From Flaccisagitta enflata (taxonomy: Eukaryota; Chaetognatha; Sagittoidea; Aphragmophora), in the NCBI GenBank assembly GCA_965153355.1, contig OZ231127.1:31558001-31622000 (forward strand): a stretch of DNA of 64,000 nucleotides, given 5' to 3'. The translations under genes were made by a program, and so were the position numbers. This document shows, piece after piece, positions 1-11,689 of the stretch. The notes beneath the pieces were generated by a model that was not told where the DNA came from, did no database searches, and saw only the letters and a list, made by a program, of their open reading frames with translations. The number at the start of each line of letters is the position of its first letter. Positions within the stretch are counted from its first letter, which is position 1.

Positions 1-404
1 GTTTTGGCCCTGTTCAAACCATTCAGCAATTTCGGTAAATTCGGAGAAATGTCGTAAAATGATGCGAATGACATAAAAGCAAACATAAACAAGGCGGGGG
101 CCTACATCAAGGCGCCGCTCGCGCGCCGCGGGAGGAAGTATTGTGGCGGCGCCGTCGGCACTATTCAGACATCGACAAAATTGATGTTTATGACGAAGGA
201 ATGGCAACGCTGACGTTGAAAGTAGTACGACGACATGTGATGTAACTTACCATGGTTGATCCACCAAAAATCTGTTAGTTAAATTGGGCAAACCAGAAAC
301 AAAAAGACAAATAATGAAGAACGAAAAATAAAAAACGAACAAACCACAATTAGCTACATTTCGGCTACATACAAGCTACATAGAAAAACCCAGTGACAAA
401 AAAA
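1..404. other. Intergenic, no gene seen
   Basis: I see no supported gene or recognised repeat here. A GC-rich patch at about 95-165 (CpG and GCGC-rich) stands out from the AT-rich surroundings. No open frame of useful length crosses it. Confidence 0.5.
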
Positions 405-405
405 C

Positions 406-436
<31 letters not shown>

Positions 437-507
437 CAAAACAAAACAAAACAAAACAAAACAAAACAAAACAAAACAAAACAAAACAAAACAAAACAAA
501 ACAAAAC
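405..507. repeat. (AAAAC)n pentanucleotide microsatellite
   Basis: About 20 near-perfect tandem copies of AAAAC. Open frames crossing it only translate the repeat and are not genes. Confidence 0.95.
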
Positions 508-1544
508 ATGTTGATGTTTGCGAATAGTAGCATTCGCTTCGTGGGAAATATGGCGTTTCTGGGGTACAAAATGATTATGGTGATATTTTTCCTTTCCTTT
601 GCTTTCATTTTTTTCCTAATTCTTATTCATAAACAACCGATGAGTTTAAAGCGAGTGAAGAATAAGATGAGGAGGAACAAAATTAGTGGACTATTTTGAA
701 GAATCTATGTTGTTGATCCACTATCGGTCAACATGCCAATTCCGTATAAGCCAATATGCCGAGAGTAAACACGTCGCACGCGCATTGCCGGTAAATATAC
801 TCGGCATCCTAATCATAACGTTCATAGCCCAAAAGTTTTGTATTAAGACGCCGCGCTGTTAACGGAAACGTGAATCTCGGGGTGCATTGTTGGCAGAGCC
901 GAACTTTGGACCTAAGTGCGGTTGTCGGGGCCGAACTTCTATTCGGCCTAAATGCAGTTGTTGAGGCCAATGTGCAGTTGGCGGTGCCGGAGCGCGGCCG
1001 CAGTGCGGCCATGTAAACAACATTTACGGTCGCCACCTGACGATAGAAGCGGCCGCGTGAGGCGTCTTCCGCGTTGTTACGACTTAAGAGTCGCAGTGGC
1101 GTGGTTTTTGTCGTCATTCACCGTATTTCGCCGTCATTTGCCGTCAGTCACTGGCATTTTCAAATATTAGGCTCTATCTCCGCCCTTGGTTGCTCGAGGG
1201 TTTCTGTATCATGATGGCGTAAATTTACGAACATCTTGTGATTTTTATTGTGATGTCAATTATTCGGATGTTCAAATTGTCTTGCTGGAAAAAAGAAAAT
1301 AGAATCACCATCTTTCATTGATTGTCATTTTCCGCCATTCACCACGACAGCAACAGTTTCTGAATTTTTTTTCAACATTGTATTTTTCCTGTCTTCCTCT
1401 CACTGGCATTCACCGTGCCCCCATTGTCTTCCGTGTACTCACCGTGTACAGTGTATTCACCAACTACATCATTACCAATTGCCAAAATAACCTTCATTGT
1501 GCCATTCACCAAATCTGTCTCTGTTTGTCATTCGGCCTTCACAA
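508..1544. other. Intergenic, no convincing gene
   Basis: Non-repetitive sequence with only short open frames. At about 900-1010 a GC-rich stretch carries three loose copies of a 'gc[ag]gttg..gggccga' motif and a GCGGCCGC site. I found no splice-supported coding exon. Confidence 0.4.
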
Positions 1545-1797
1545 GATTCCGTCGCCGCCACATCCGTCGCCACCGCCAACGTTTTCACCGCAACCACCGC
1601 CATCACCACCGCTGCAACCACCACCACCGCCACCGCCACCGCCACTGCCGCCGCCACCGTTACCGCTGCCATCACCGCCATCGCTACCGCCACCGTCGCC
1701 GCTACCGTTACCGCCACCGCCACCACCACCGCCACCGCTGCCACCGCCTCGCCACCGCCACCGCCACTGCCACCGTCGCCGCTACCATTACCGCTAT
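1545..1797. repeat. CCG/CCA trinucleotide array
   Basis: Imperfect ACC/GCC triplet array with interspersed CGT and CTA triplets. It is open in several frames on both strands, which is a property of the repeat and not evidence of a protein. The GCC/ATC array at 9.54-10.1 kb has similar composition. Confidence 0.9.
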
Positions 1798-2324
1798 TTG
1801 TCTAGTGCCACCTGAAGAGAAAACCAATATTTCTCTTGACTCTCTTTTCACCATCGAAACCTGGAGGCGGAGAAACTTATTCCCATTGATGGCGGTGGGA
1901 TAGAATCGAAGGGACTCTTTTCCTTTTCTCTCTTTCTTCTATGCAGTAACAATGTCGAGGAAGAAAAAAAATAGGGAGGAGCTGGTAGAGGGAGAAAACA
2001 ACGAAAAAGAGGGGGAGGGGGTGTTGATTTGGATTGTGTAAGCCTCAGAGCATCATCTTACAGAAGAACTCCATCACAGCCTCACAGGACCAACACAGTT
2101 TATCTGTTACAGACGGATGTCTGTTTTTGGCTTATTGCCAAATTAAGGGATTAAAACAATTCAAATGGAGGGACTCGGAATAAATGTCCGTTACAATGGC
2201 ATTTACATTGCTCCATTACTCCACCCAATTGTTCCATCAATTCACCAGACTTTCCATCGTTCGCGTGTCCACAATTTTTTTTTTCAATTCCGAAATTACG
2301 CATCGCATTACGTATCGAGTTGCC
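1798..2324. other. Intergenic, nothing recognised
   Basis: I see no gene or repeat structure beyond short homopolymer and purine runs. Confidence 0.4.
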
Positions 2325-2384
2325 TTGATTATTTTTGGGCTTGATTATTTTTGGGCTTGATTATTTTTGGGCTTGATTATTTTC
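2325..2384. repeat. 16-bp tandem repeat, about 4 copies
   Basis: The unit cttgattatttttggg is repeated head-to-tail almost perfectly, ending at a (CT)n-rich domain. Confidence 0.9.
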
Positions 2385-2489
2385 ATGACTCCCCAATCAT
2401 GCATTTTCCCGACTGATTTTAGATTTCATTCTCAAGCATTTCAACACACAAACTCCTACATTGACGCAAAAATCACGCAGGTGGGTGCA

Positions 2490-2651
<162 letters not shown>

Positions 2652-2756
2652 CTGTGCTCGTAATCATTTATTCTTTTTAATGGACGCCAGTTGGCACACT
2701 CTTCCGCGTTGGGACATCTGAGTCGTTTTCACACGCGCTCACGGGGGCAGTGATCA

Positions 2757-3487
<731 letters not shown>

Positions 3488-3699
3488 ATGACGCTGGCGC
3501 TCAAACACGGTCGGGCCAATAAAAACGAGTTCCGGTTCATCGCGACGCCAAACTCTTAGTCGAGACGGACCAGGAGGAAGGAGAAGATGAGGAGGATGCG
3601 GAAGAAGAGGAGCATGAATAGAAGGAGGAGGAGGTGGACAAGAGAGGAATGTGATGATGACGATGACGGAAGAGACCTGGGCGCCAATTCCTCCTTTTT

Positions 3700-4400
3700 G
3701 GGCAGCGGCCCCAAAGGGCCGATGTCCTGTAGGACACAGGGGTGAATTTCCTTACGTCCGTCCGTCCGTACGTACGTACGTCCGTCCGTCCGTACGTCCC
3801 CCCCCCTTGGAAGCTTCTCAAGCCTCTCAGGCCTCATATCCGGCCTCTCAGGCCTCAAATCTGGCCTCTCAGGCCTCAAATCCAGCCTCTCAGGTCTCAA
3901 ATCCAGCCTCTCAGGCCTTAAATCCAGCCCCTCAGGCCTCAAATCTAGCCTCTCAGGCCTCAAATCCAGCCTGTCAGGCCTCAAATCCAGCCTCTCAGGC
4001 CTTAAATCCAGCCTCTCAGGCCTCAAATCCAGCCTCTCAGGCCTCAAATCCGGCCTCTCAGGCCTCAAATCCAGCCTCTTGGGCCTCATATTCAGCCTCT
4101 TGGGCCTCAAATCCAACCTTTTGGGCCTCATTCCAGCCTCTTGGGCCTTAAATCCAGCCTCTCAGACCTCAAGTTCCCATTGAATAACAAAAATTGAAAA
4201 AAAAAATGCAAAATTCCCAATGAATATCACGGAAAATTACCCCAAATGTGCCCTCTCAGGACGTAAGGAAATTCACCCCTGTGTCCTACAGGACATCGGC
4301 CCTTTGGGGCCGCTGCCCTGCTCTCACTCCACTTCAGCTAATCACTCCAAGCAGGGCATCGGGTACCGCTGACCATGTGCGATCCTTGGATGACTTGTTA
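3700..4400 (+). mobile_element. Foldback element FB-A copy 1, with tail
   Basis: Inverted repeats of about 60 bp at 3700-3759 and 4259-4318 (gggcagcggccccaaaggg ... ccctttggggccgctgccc) bracket a GTCC/GTAC tract and a ~21-bp minisatellite based on 'aggcctcaaatccagcctct'. A ~80-bp tail follows at 4319-4400, ending in 'ccttggatgacttgtt' and found in the same place in the 8.9 and 10.6 kb copies. The left outer edge is a short T run. It encodes no protein. I treat it as a non-autonomous foldback-type element of unknown superfamily. Confidence 0.8.
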
Positions 4401-4506
4401 TTGTTGATGACTGTCCATTTGGCATTTGTCTTTAGCTGTCTGCACATCTGTTTGCGTCGCATTTTAGCTCCTGGCCACTACTTTTTTTCCCTCATTCTAG
4501 TTAGTT

Positions 4507-5624
4507 TGTATAATACGCGTTAATACGTGTCAGTGTGCCAAAAACGGGCAAAACTGGCTTTCCCCCCGACATCATCTTTTTCCTTTGCAGAAGTTCTGGC
4601 AAACGAGCCGTCGCGCGACTTTCATTTCAATGGAGAACCATCGTAAGGGTGAGGTTGAAGTTTGTATTGAATTATTATTGGAATCGATATCTTTATCATG
4701 CAAATTTTCCCTCTGCTATAGATTTCTATGGAAACTTCATGGTCACCCTAACGATGGTTCCCGATCCCGATTGATTTGAAAGTCACGCGACGGCTTATTT
4801 GATGGCATTTCAGCAATGGAACAGGTCGCCCAAGGGCAAGCGATACCCGTTGCCCTGCTTTGAGTGATTGTGAATTGGAGTGAGGGGAAGCAGGGCAGCG
4901 GCCCCGAAGGGGACGAAGTCCTGTAGAACACAGGGGGACTTTCGTTCGTCCTACCTGAAGAAGTGGATGAGATGCTATAGAGGGCTGACTGAAGGCATTC
5001 AAGAGTCTAAACTGAGGTCTAAGAAGGCTGATATAAGGCCTCAGAATGCCGATTGGAAGCTTGAGAGGGCTAACTTGAGGCTTGAGAGAGCTGGATTAAG
5101 GCTTGAAAGGCCAGAGGACTGATTTGAAGCCTGGGAGCAATAAATAGTGGTATAGATGGCTGATTTGAGGCCTGAGAGGCCAGGTGTGAGGCCTGAGAAT
5201 TTGGATTTGAGGCCTGAGAAGCCAGATTTGAGGCCTGAGAGGCCAGATTTGTGGCCTGGAAGGCCAGATTTGTGGCCTGAGAGGCCAGATTTGTAGCCTG
5301 AGAGGCCAGATTTGAGGCCTGAGAGGCCAGATTTGAGGCCTGGGAGGCTGGATTTGAGACCTGAGAGGCTGGATTTGCGGCCTGAGAGGCCAGATTTGAG
5401 GCCTGAGGGGTCTGATGAAGGCGGGGACTAACGAACGGACGAACGGACGAACGGACGAACGGACGAACGGACGGATGAACGAAAGTCTCCCTGTGTTCTA
5501 CAGGACTTCGTCCCCTTCGGGGCCGCTGCCCAAAAAGTACGGCTTATTTGATGGCATTTAAGCAATGGGAAAAATTAGTTTTGGCCAATTTCGGCACTCT
5601 GACATGCGTATTGTATAAATATAT
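4507..5624. mobile_element. Palindromic MITE split by an FB insertion
   Basis: The outer sequences at about 4520-4566 (acgtgtcagtgtgcc...aaaactggctttcc) and 5572-5616 are imperfect inverted repeats. A second inverted pair is at 4606-4650 and 4750-4795 (agccgtcgcg...cgcgacggct). The whole therefore reads as one foldback MITE. FB-B copy 1 (4820-5537) interrupts it, flanked by a 29-bp direct repeat (4791-4819 and 5540-5568, one mismatch). Confidence 0.6.
4820..5537 (-). mobile_element. Foldback element FB-B copy 1
   Basis: Same architecture as FB-A but a distinct subfamily. Inverted repeats lie at about 4893-4949 and 5472-5531 (gcggccccgaaggggacgaa and its complement). The interior is a 'gaggcctgagaggccagattt' minisatellite next to a (GGACGAAC)n tract. 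The A/T-run end (aaaaag) is at 5532-5537 and the head at 4820-4892. Confidence 0.75.
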
Positions 5625-6170
5625 AGCCGATTATTTTGTTCCTGATGGAAGAGGAAGTTTGGACATTGGTAGTGGCCATGAGACCTTAGCATCTTTACAT
5701 GGGTCATAAACATTAAACAGCGTTGTTGTTCTTTATCCTACTTTTTGTCTCATCTCTACATGGAGACTATTGCTCTGCCGGCTGCCTGTTGTATCGTGGT
5801 TCTGCTGGATTTGTTCTTCCGCTTTTTCTTTGTCTGACGAATCTCGCTCAAAATTAGGCGGATGTGGGAGAGAACGACTGATGTCATTACTAATGGCGTC
5901 ACTAATGACGTTACAAATGGCGTTGAACACTGTTTGTACAGAATCATTTCGACCTCCTTTTCTCTCAGTTGGAGAAAAATCATGGATGAGAGCATGACAA
6001 TGGACAAATGGAGAGGCCTTTGTTTGGACGTGGACTGTTTTGTGATGCGCTCTCTCATCTATAAAAGAGGTTTGTATGTCGGTCATGCTTTCAAACGATT
6101 TTGCACAATTTATCTTTATACTTCAATATCTCATTTTACGCATCTATTGGATATCTATTGAAGATCATGG
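5625..6170. other. Intergenic, weak open frame only
   Basis: A 117-codon minus-strand frame (5733-6086) crosses a short tandem motif (aatggcgtcactaatgacgt) and has no recognisable domain or splice support. No gene is called. Confidence 0.35.
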
Positions 6171-6175
6171 AAAAT

Positions 6176-6262
6176 GCTCTCACTCCACTTTCTCCGCTGA
6201 TCACTCCAAGCAGGGCATCGGGTACCGCTGACCTTGGATGACTTGTTAGGCCTTGACAGCAT
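6176..6262 (+). mobile_element. Solo FB-A tail
   Basis: Carries the FB-A tail (ctcactccact ... aagcagggcatcgggtaccg ... ttggatgacttgtta) without the foldback body. Ten bases present in the other tails (atgtgcgatc) are missing between two cc dinucleotides. That shortens the distance between the two 5S-like boxes to roughly the spacing in true 5S rRNA. Confidence 0.65.
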
Positions 6263-6310
6263 GTTGTTATATTGAAAAAAATTACTACATAGGGTGTTAT
6301 TATAATGAGT

Positions 6311-6687
6311 TTTTTAGTCGCGTGCACGCGACTCTACACCCCGCTTTGTCCGTCCGTCGGTCCGTCGGTCCGTCGGTCCGTCCGTCCGTCACACTTTACT
6401 TTTTTTGTAATATAACGTCAACTCTTAGGTGATTTTAGGTCTTTTTTAGTCATTAACAGTTATTCTAAGTCATTTTGAGTCATTCTAAGTCATTTTAAGT
6501 TATTCCGAGTCATTTCAACTTATTTTAGGTCATTTTTGGTCATTAGGTTTTTTAGTCATTTTAAGTCCTTTTTGGACATTTTAAGTCATTTTAAGTCATT
6601 CTAAGTCATTCTAAGTCATTCTAAGTCATTTTAAGTCATTTTTACCCTGTAAATCTCGCACGCGACTTATAGGTGTTGGCCTTGTTA
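6311..6687 (+). mobile_element. GTCY (HINE/DINE-like) element, copy 1
   Basis: It begins with a T run and the perfect 16-bp palindrome gtcgcgtgcacgcgac (6317-6332). Then come 'tctacaccccgctttgtc', a (GTCC/GTCG)n tract, 'cacactttacttttttt', a 10-bp minisatellite (cattctaagt, about 6420-6640), and the terminus 'cgcgacttataggtgttggccttgtt'. No protein is encoded. In the reverse sense the palindrome would be a 3' terminal hairpin followed by CTAA, as expected for a Helitron/Helentron relative. Confidence 0.75.
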
Positions 6688-6802
6688 ACATTACAAAAGC
6701 CAATAAAATTTTGGGACCTCTTGTGAATGCCTCCCTCCCCCAATTAAAGATCGACGCACCCCGATTTTCTGTTTTTGCAGTTTAAGGAGTTCACATTTCA
6801 CA

Positions 6803-6945
6803 TTTATAGGTGCGCCAATGCACCTACTTGATCGGTTGTCTGTCCGTTGCTTGGTAGGTTGGTTAATTGGTTGGTTGGTTTGTTGGTTGGTTGGTTAGTC
6901 GGTCTGTTGGTCGGTAGGTAAGTCTGTTGGTCCGTCACACAAATG
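6803..6945 (+). mobile_element. Divergent GTCY-element fragment
   Basis: A palindromic start (ataggtgcgccaatgcacct) is followed by a degenerate GGTT/GGTC/GTCC tract and 'ccgtcacac', the order seen in other GTCY elements. No matching GGCCTTGTT end is visible. Confidence 0.45.
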
Positions 6946-7368
6946 CTTGTTGATCCACTCATCGCACCTATTGGCCAACGTGAACTTGTCCTATTCGTGT
7001 CCAACTGATTCATTCTTATATGGATAATTGTATGAGGTTTATATAGAATGAATTGTTGCACTCATCACTTATAAATCTCCAATTTTTCTCTGACATTGAT
7101 GCATGCTTTTTTTTCTTTCGATTTTTCGCGTTATGAAACGATTTCAATCCTGTAGTTGTGATTGATTCATAAAGACCTTTTACCTAACTTGTTAAATCGT
7201 GCTTGATATCAAATAGCCTCCTCTTGTTTCGCTTCCTTCATTTTCAAATGCATCCTCGCATCTCTATAAGAGGCCGTCACGCAAATGTTTATATTGTAAA
7301 GTCCGAGGCTCTTTTATCCAAATTGCATTACCAATGTTCTTTCTTACTCATTCTTTCATTTATTACTT

Positions 7369-7550
7369 CATTCATTCATTCATTCATTCATTCATTCATT
7401 CATTCATTCATTCATTCATTCATTCATTCATTCATTCATTCATTCATTCATTCATTCATTCATTCATTCATTCATTCATTCATTCATTCATTCATTCATT
7501 CATTCATTCATTCATTCATTCATTCATTCATTCATTCATGCATTCATTCA
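7369..7550. repeat. (ATTC)n tetranucleotide microsatellite
   Basis: About 45 copies of cattc-type tetranucleotide. The apparent FIHS-repeat frame is an artefact. Confidence 0.97.
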
Positions 7551-7847
7551 TTTATAAACAAGTAAAATTAGAATTCGAATTGGAAATTTAAAAAAAAAAA
7601 GCAGCGCCCAATCCGTATCCGTATCCATTCAACATGAAAGAGTCGACATTAAACTTTAAGGTTTTCGAAGAGACGAAAGGGCAGAAACGTCATGAAATGT
7701 TGGGTCTAGGATTGTTTTAAGTCTGGAATCTAGAATAGACCAGGTATATTTCCAGTTTGGTGTTCCCAGATGAATTTCTTACTAGGATTTTTGTTTGGGT
7801 TATCATAAATTAAATGTCCATACGAAAAAAGCCCTGCCCTCCTTCAA

Positions 7848-8010
7848 TTTTTTTCTTTTTCTTTTTCTTTTTCTTTTTCTTTTTCTTTTTCTTTTTCTTT
7901 TTCTTTTTCTTCCTCTTCTTCTTCTTCTCCTTCTTCTTCTTCTTCTTCTTCTTCTTCTTCTTCTTCTTCTTCTTCTTCTTCTTCTTCTTCTTCTTCTTCT
8001 TCTTTTTCTT
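7848..8010. repeat. (CTTTTT)n followed by (CTT)n
   Basis: A hexanucleotide CTTTTT array (about 7848-7908) grades into a CTT array that ends in the T run opening the next GTCY element. Confidence 0.95.
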
Positions 8011-8179
8011 TTTAGTTGCGGACACGCAACTCTATAAGAGGCTTTGTCCGTCCGTTGGTCGGTCCGTTGGTCGGTCCGTTGGTCGGTCCGTCGGTGAGCA
8101 CGAGTCGAAAAGTGGGAAAACGCGCATATCCGCCCCTGCCCACCCGTCCGCAACTGATGGCCGTGTATCCGGCCTTGTT
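8008..8179 (+). mobile_element. GTCY element, 'gttgcg' subfamily
   Basis: Starts tttagttgcggacacgcaac (imperfect palindrome), then 'tctataagaggctttgtcc', (GTCCGTTGGTCG)n, 'gcccctgcccacccg' and the terminal 'gtgtatccggccttgtt'. It is the same subfamily as the minus-strand copy at 34755-34917, in opposite orientation. Confidence 0.75.
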
Positions 8180-8199
8180 CTTTTTTTTTTCTTCTCCAA

Positions 8200-8735
8200 T
8201 TTCTTCTTATCCTTCTTTTTCTTTTTCTTTATTTATTTCTTTTTCTTTTTCTTTTTCTTCTTCTATTTTTTTCTTCTTCGCCTTTTCTTCATCTTTTGCT
8301 CACTCAGTCTTCTTCTTACCCTCTCTCTTTCTTCTTTTTCTTCTTCTTCTTCTTCTTCTTCTTCTTCTTCTTCTTCTTCTTCTTCTTCTTCTTCTTCTTC
8401 TTCTTCTTCTTCTTCTATTTCTATCTTCTTCTCCTTTATTTTTCATCTTTTGCTCACTCACTCTTCTTCTTACCCTCTCTATCTCTCCTTCTTCTTCTTC
8501 TTCTTCTTCTTCTTCTTCTTCTTCTTCTTCTTCTTCTTCTTCTTCTTCTTCTTCTTCTTTCTCTATTTCTATCTTCGTCCCCTTTTTTTTCATCTTTTAC
8601 TCACTCAGTCTTCTTCTTACCCTCTCTATCTCTCTTTCTTCTCCTTCTTCTTCTTTTTCTTCTATTTTTATCTTCTTCTCCTTTTATTTACATCTTTTGC
8701 TCACTCGGTGTTCTTCTTACCCTCTCTATCTTTTT
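8200..8735. repeat. CTT array with a ~100-150 bp higher-order unit
   Basis: Four copies of a segment containing 'catcttttgctcactcagt', then 'cttcttcttaccctctct' (starting near 8291, 8443, 8590 and 8691), are separated by variable (CTT)n. The microsatellite has been amplified together with flanking unique sequence. Confidence 0.85.
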
Positions 8736-8887
8736 TTCTTGTGGTGTCCCCCTCGAGGTCGCGTGACCTCATAGTGCGTCTGTCAATCACTTGAGCTTCC
8801 CTCTGAGGATCTCGATTGACGTCCATCTCAATCTTCTGCATCGGCTCCGCCCCCTTTTTAGACTAGATGGCCTCTTTTCTCGCTTTG

Positions 8888-8941
8888 ACTTTCTTCTTCT
8901 TCTTCTTCTTCTTCTTCTTCTTCTTCTTCTTCTTCTTCTCT
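8888..8941. repeat. (CTT)n microsatellite
   Basis: Short perfect CTT array directly abutting the T-run edge of the FB-A copy at 8946. Confidence 0.95.
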
Positions 8942-8945
8942 TTTT

Positions 8946-9530
8946 GGGCAGCGGCCCCAAAGGGCCGATGTCCTGTAGGACACAGGGGGGAATTTCGAGA
9001 CGTCCGTCCTTCCGTCCTTCCGTCCTTCCGTCCGTCCTTCCGTACCCCCCCCCTTGGCCTCAATTTCGATCTCTCAGGCCTGATTTGGGCCTGATTTGGG
9101 CCTGATTTGGGCCCTCTGAGCCATCAGAATAGGCTGTATAGCCCTTTCAGACCTTAAACCAGCTCTCCATACCTCATATCTGCCCTCCAGACCTCAAATT
9201 AGCCCTCCATACCCCAAATCCACCCTCAAGGCCTCAAATCAGCTCTTTAGGCCTCAAATTTGTCCTCTGGGCCTCAAGCCTGCCCCTCAAACCTCAAATC
9301 TACTCTTTAAAACCTAATTCTGCCCTCCAGGCTTCAAACTCGCCTTTAATGACCTCTATCCATCTTCTCAGACCTAATATGCCCCAGGACGTCTCGAAAT
9401 TCCCCCCTGTGTCCTACAGGACATCGGCCCTTTGGGGCCGCTGCCCTGCTCTCTCTCCACTACTTCACTTGATCACTCCAAGCAGGGCATCGGGTACCGC
9501 TGACCATGTGCGATCCTTGGATGACTAGTT
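8946..9530 (+). mobile_element. Foldback element FB-A copy 2, with tail
   Basis: Inverted repeats at 8946-9005 and 9388-9446 (…gaatttcgagacgtcc / ggacgtctcgaaattc…) enclose a (GTCCTTCC)n tract and a degenerate 'cctcaaatctgccctc' minisatellite. The tail at 9447-9530 ends 'ccttggatgactagtt'. It starts at a CTTTTT edge. No coding capacity. Confidence 0.82.
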
Positions 9531-9554
9531 AGACACTTCTCGTGTCTATTTTGT

Positions 9555-10095
9555 TGTCCGCCATCACCGCTGCGGCTATTACCGCTGCGGCTATCGCCGC
9601 TCTTGCCACCACCGCTGTGGCCAGCCCTCTGAGGCCAACACCGCTGCTGCCACCACCACTGTTGTAACTAGGGATGTGGAAGCGGTCGATTTTAGTGCCG
9701 CTTCCACCGCTTCCGCTTCCGCTTCCATTTTGTAGTTCAAATACTAGTAGCTATCCCATCCTCCAAAATGGAAGCGGTCAATCGCTTCCACATCCCTAGT
9801 TGTAACTGTCATCTTCAGTTCCGCCGCTTCCGTCACCACCGCTGCGGCCATCACCGCTACGGCCATCACCATTGCGGCCATCACCGCTGCAGCCATCACC
9901 GCTGCAGCCATCACCGCTGCGGCCATCACCGTTGCGGCCATCACCGATTCGGCCATCACCGCTGCTGCCACCGCCACTGTCATTACAGCCACCGCCAGTT
10001 CCGCCGCTTCCGCCACCACCGCCGCGGCCATCACCGCTGCGTCCAACACCGCTGCTGCCGCCGCCACCGCCACCGCCAGTTCCGCCGCTGACACT
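9555..10095. repeat. GCC/ATC 15-bp minisatellite
   Basis: Repeated 'gccatcaccgctgcg' units with point variants, interrupted by a hAT-type MITE at 9669-9798. Both strands translate to Ala/Met/Val or His/Arg/Cys repeats. I see no sign of a real gene. Confidence 0.88.
9669..9798. mobile_element. hAT-type MITE, 130 bp
   Basis: Perfect 16-bp terminal inverted repeats (tagggatgtggaagcg ... cgcttccacatcccta), flanked by a perfect 8-bp duplication GTTGTAAC (9661-9668 and 9799-9806). An 8-bp duplication and a TAGGGRTG-like end are hallmarks of the hAT superfamily. It is inserted inside the GCC/ATC minisatellite. Confidence 0.88.
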
Positions 10096-10580
10096 GCTGT
10101 CGCATTTGCCACTTGTTGCAAGTTCCACTACCCAAATCGCCACGGCAATTGTTGTCGTCGCCACCTTCATTCCACACAACTAAGTCTTCCTCTAGTTTTC
10201 CCTATCTCAGTCGCGTGGCCGTTTACTGAGTTTTTCCGTCCTTGTGGTGAGAACTTTTTCTATCTCTTGATATGTCCACGGAGTTTTATAACTTGATATT
10301 TTCTTCCATATTCACTTATTTAGTCATTCATTTTCATTCTATTTCGAACAATTGAAAATTGGTTATGTAAAATGGATGACTACTTCTTTATTTTCGTGGT
10401 GCTATCACAACAAGCCTGATGGATGTTAGATAAATTTAAAGTGACATCAAGCAAAAGAACTAAACGCTTATTCCTGCTTCTGGCTCACCCTTGAATTTGA
10501 TCCCAACTCTATATCGCTATCGCTTTCCATTTTGTTTCTTTCTCTTTGTTTTTCTCTCTATGTTTTTTCTCACCCTTTTT
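10096..10580. other. Intergenic, nothing recognised
   Basis: Mixed AT-rich sequence with no supported exon or repeat. Confidence 0.4.
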
Positions 10581-10581
10581 T

Positions 10582-11143
10582 GGGCAGCAGCCCCAAAGGG
10601 CCGATGTCCTGTAGGACACAGGGGGGAATTTCGAGACGTCCGTCCGTCCGTCCTTCCGTCCTTCCGTCCTTCCGTCCTTCCGTCCTTCCGTCCTTCCGTC
10701 CCCCCCCCTTGGCCATCGAAGCCTCAATTCTGCAGTCTCAGGCCTGATTTTGGCCCCCTGAGCCATCAAATTAGCCCTTTCAGACCTCAATTTAGCCCTT
10801 GAGAGCTCAAATCAGCTCTTCGGACCTCATATATACCCTGAAAACCGCAAATCAGCCCTCCAGACCTCAAATCAGCCCTTCAGGCCTCAAATCAAACCTT
10901 CAGGCCTCAAATTTGTCCTCTAGGCCTCAAGCCTGCCCCCCAAACCTCAAATCTGCTCTTTTGGGCTAAATCCTGCCATCCCAACTTCAAATCTGCCTCA
11001 GGACGTCTCGAAATTCACCCCTGTGTCCTACAGGACATTGGCCCTTTGGGGCCGCTGCCCTGCTCTCACTCCACTACTTAACTTGATCACTCCAGCAGGG
11101 CATCGGGTACCGCTGACCATGTGCGATCCTTGGATGACTAGTT
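10582..11143 (+). mobile_element. Foldback element FB-A copy 3, with tail
   Basis: Inverted repeats at 10582-10641 and 11001-11060, a (GTCC/GTCCTTCC)n tract, a 'cagacctcaaatcagccctc' minisatellite and a tail ending at 11143. Its interior matches, in reverse complement, the outer FB element at 18.66-20.60 kb, so it can serve as the uninterrupted reference for that nested locus. Confidence 0.82.
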
Positions 11144-11290
11144 TCTGGTGCCACACCCTAAAGAGCTTTCATTATCCCTTCTTCTGATTAAAGGGAGTTT
11201 TTCAATTACGTCTCATTTCCAAAGACTCGAGAAAAGTCGATAACCCAATCACAGAACCTCCTTTTTTCCTTCTTGCTTTTTTGCTGTTCA

Positions 11291-11689
<399 letters not shown>

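Noticed and set aside
5733-6086. 117-codon minus-strand frame
   Set aside because: No recognisable domain, an internal tandem motif (NAICNVISDAISNDIS-like) from a short DNA repeat, and no splice or regulatory support.
7803-8794. 326-codon Phe/Ser-rich frame and its Arg/Lys-rich antisense frame
   Set aside because: It spans CTT/CTTTTT microsatellites and a GTCY element. Composition follows the repeat unit.
9744-10179. Gly-rich or Ala/Val-rich frames that look like structural proteins
   Set aside because: Translations of the GCC/ATC minisatellite, interrupted by a hAT MITE.
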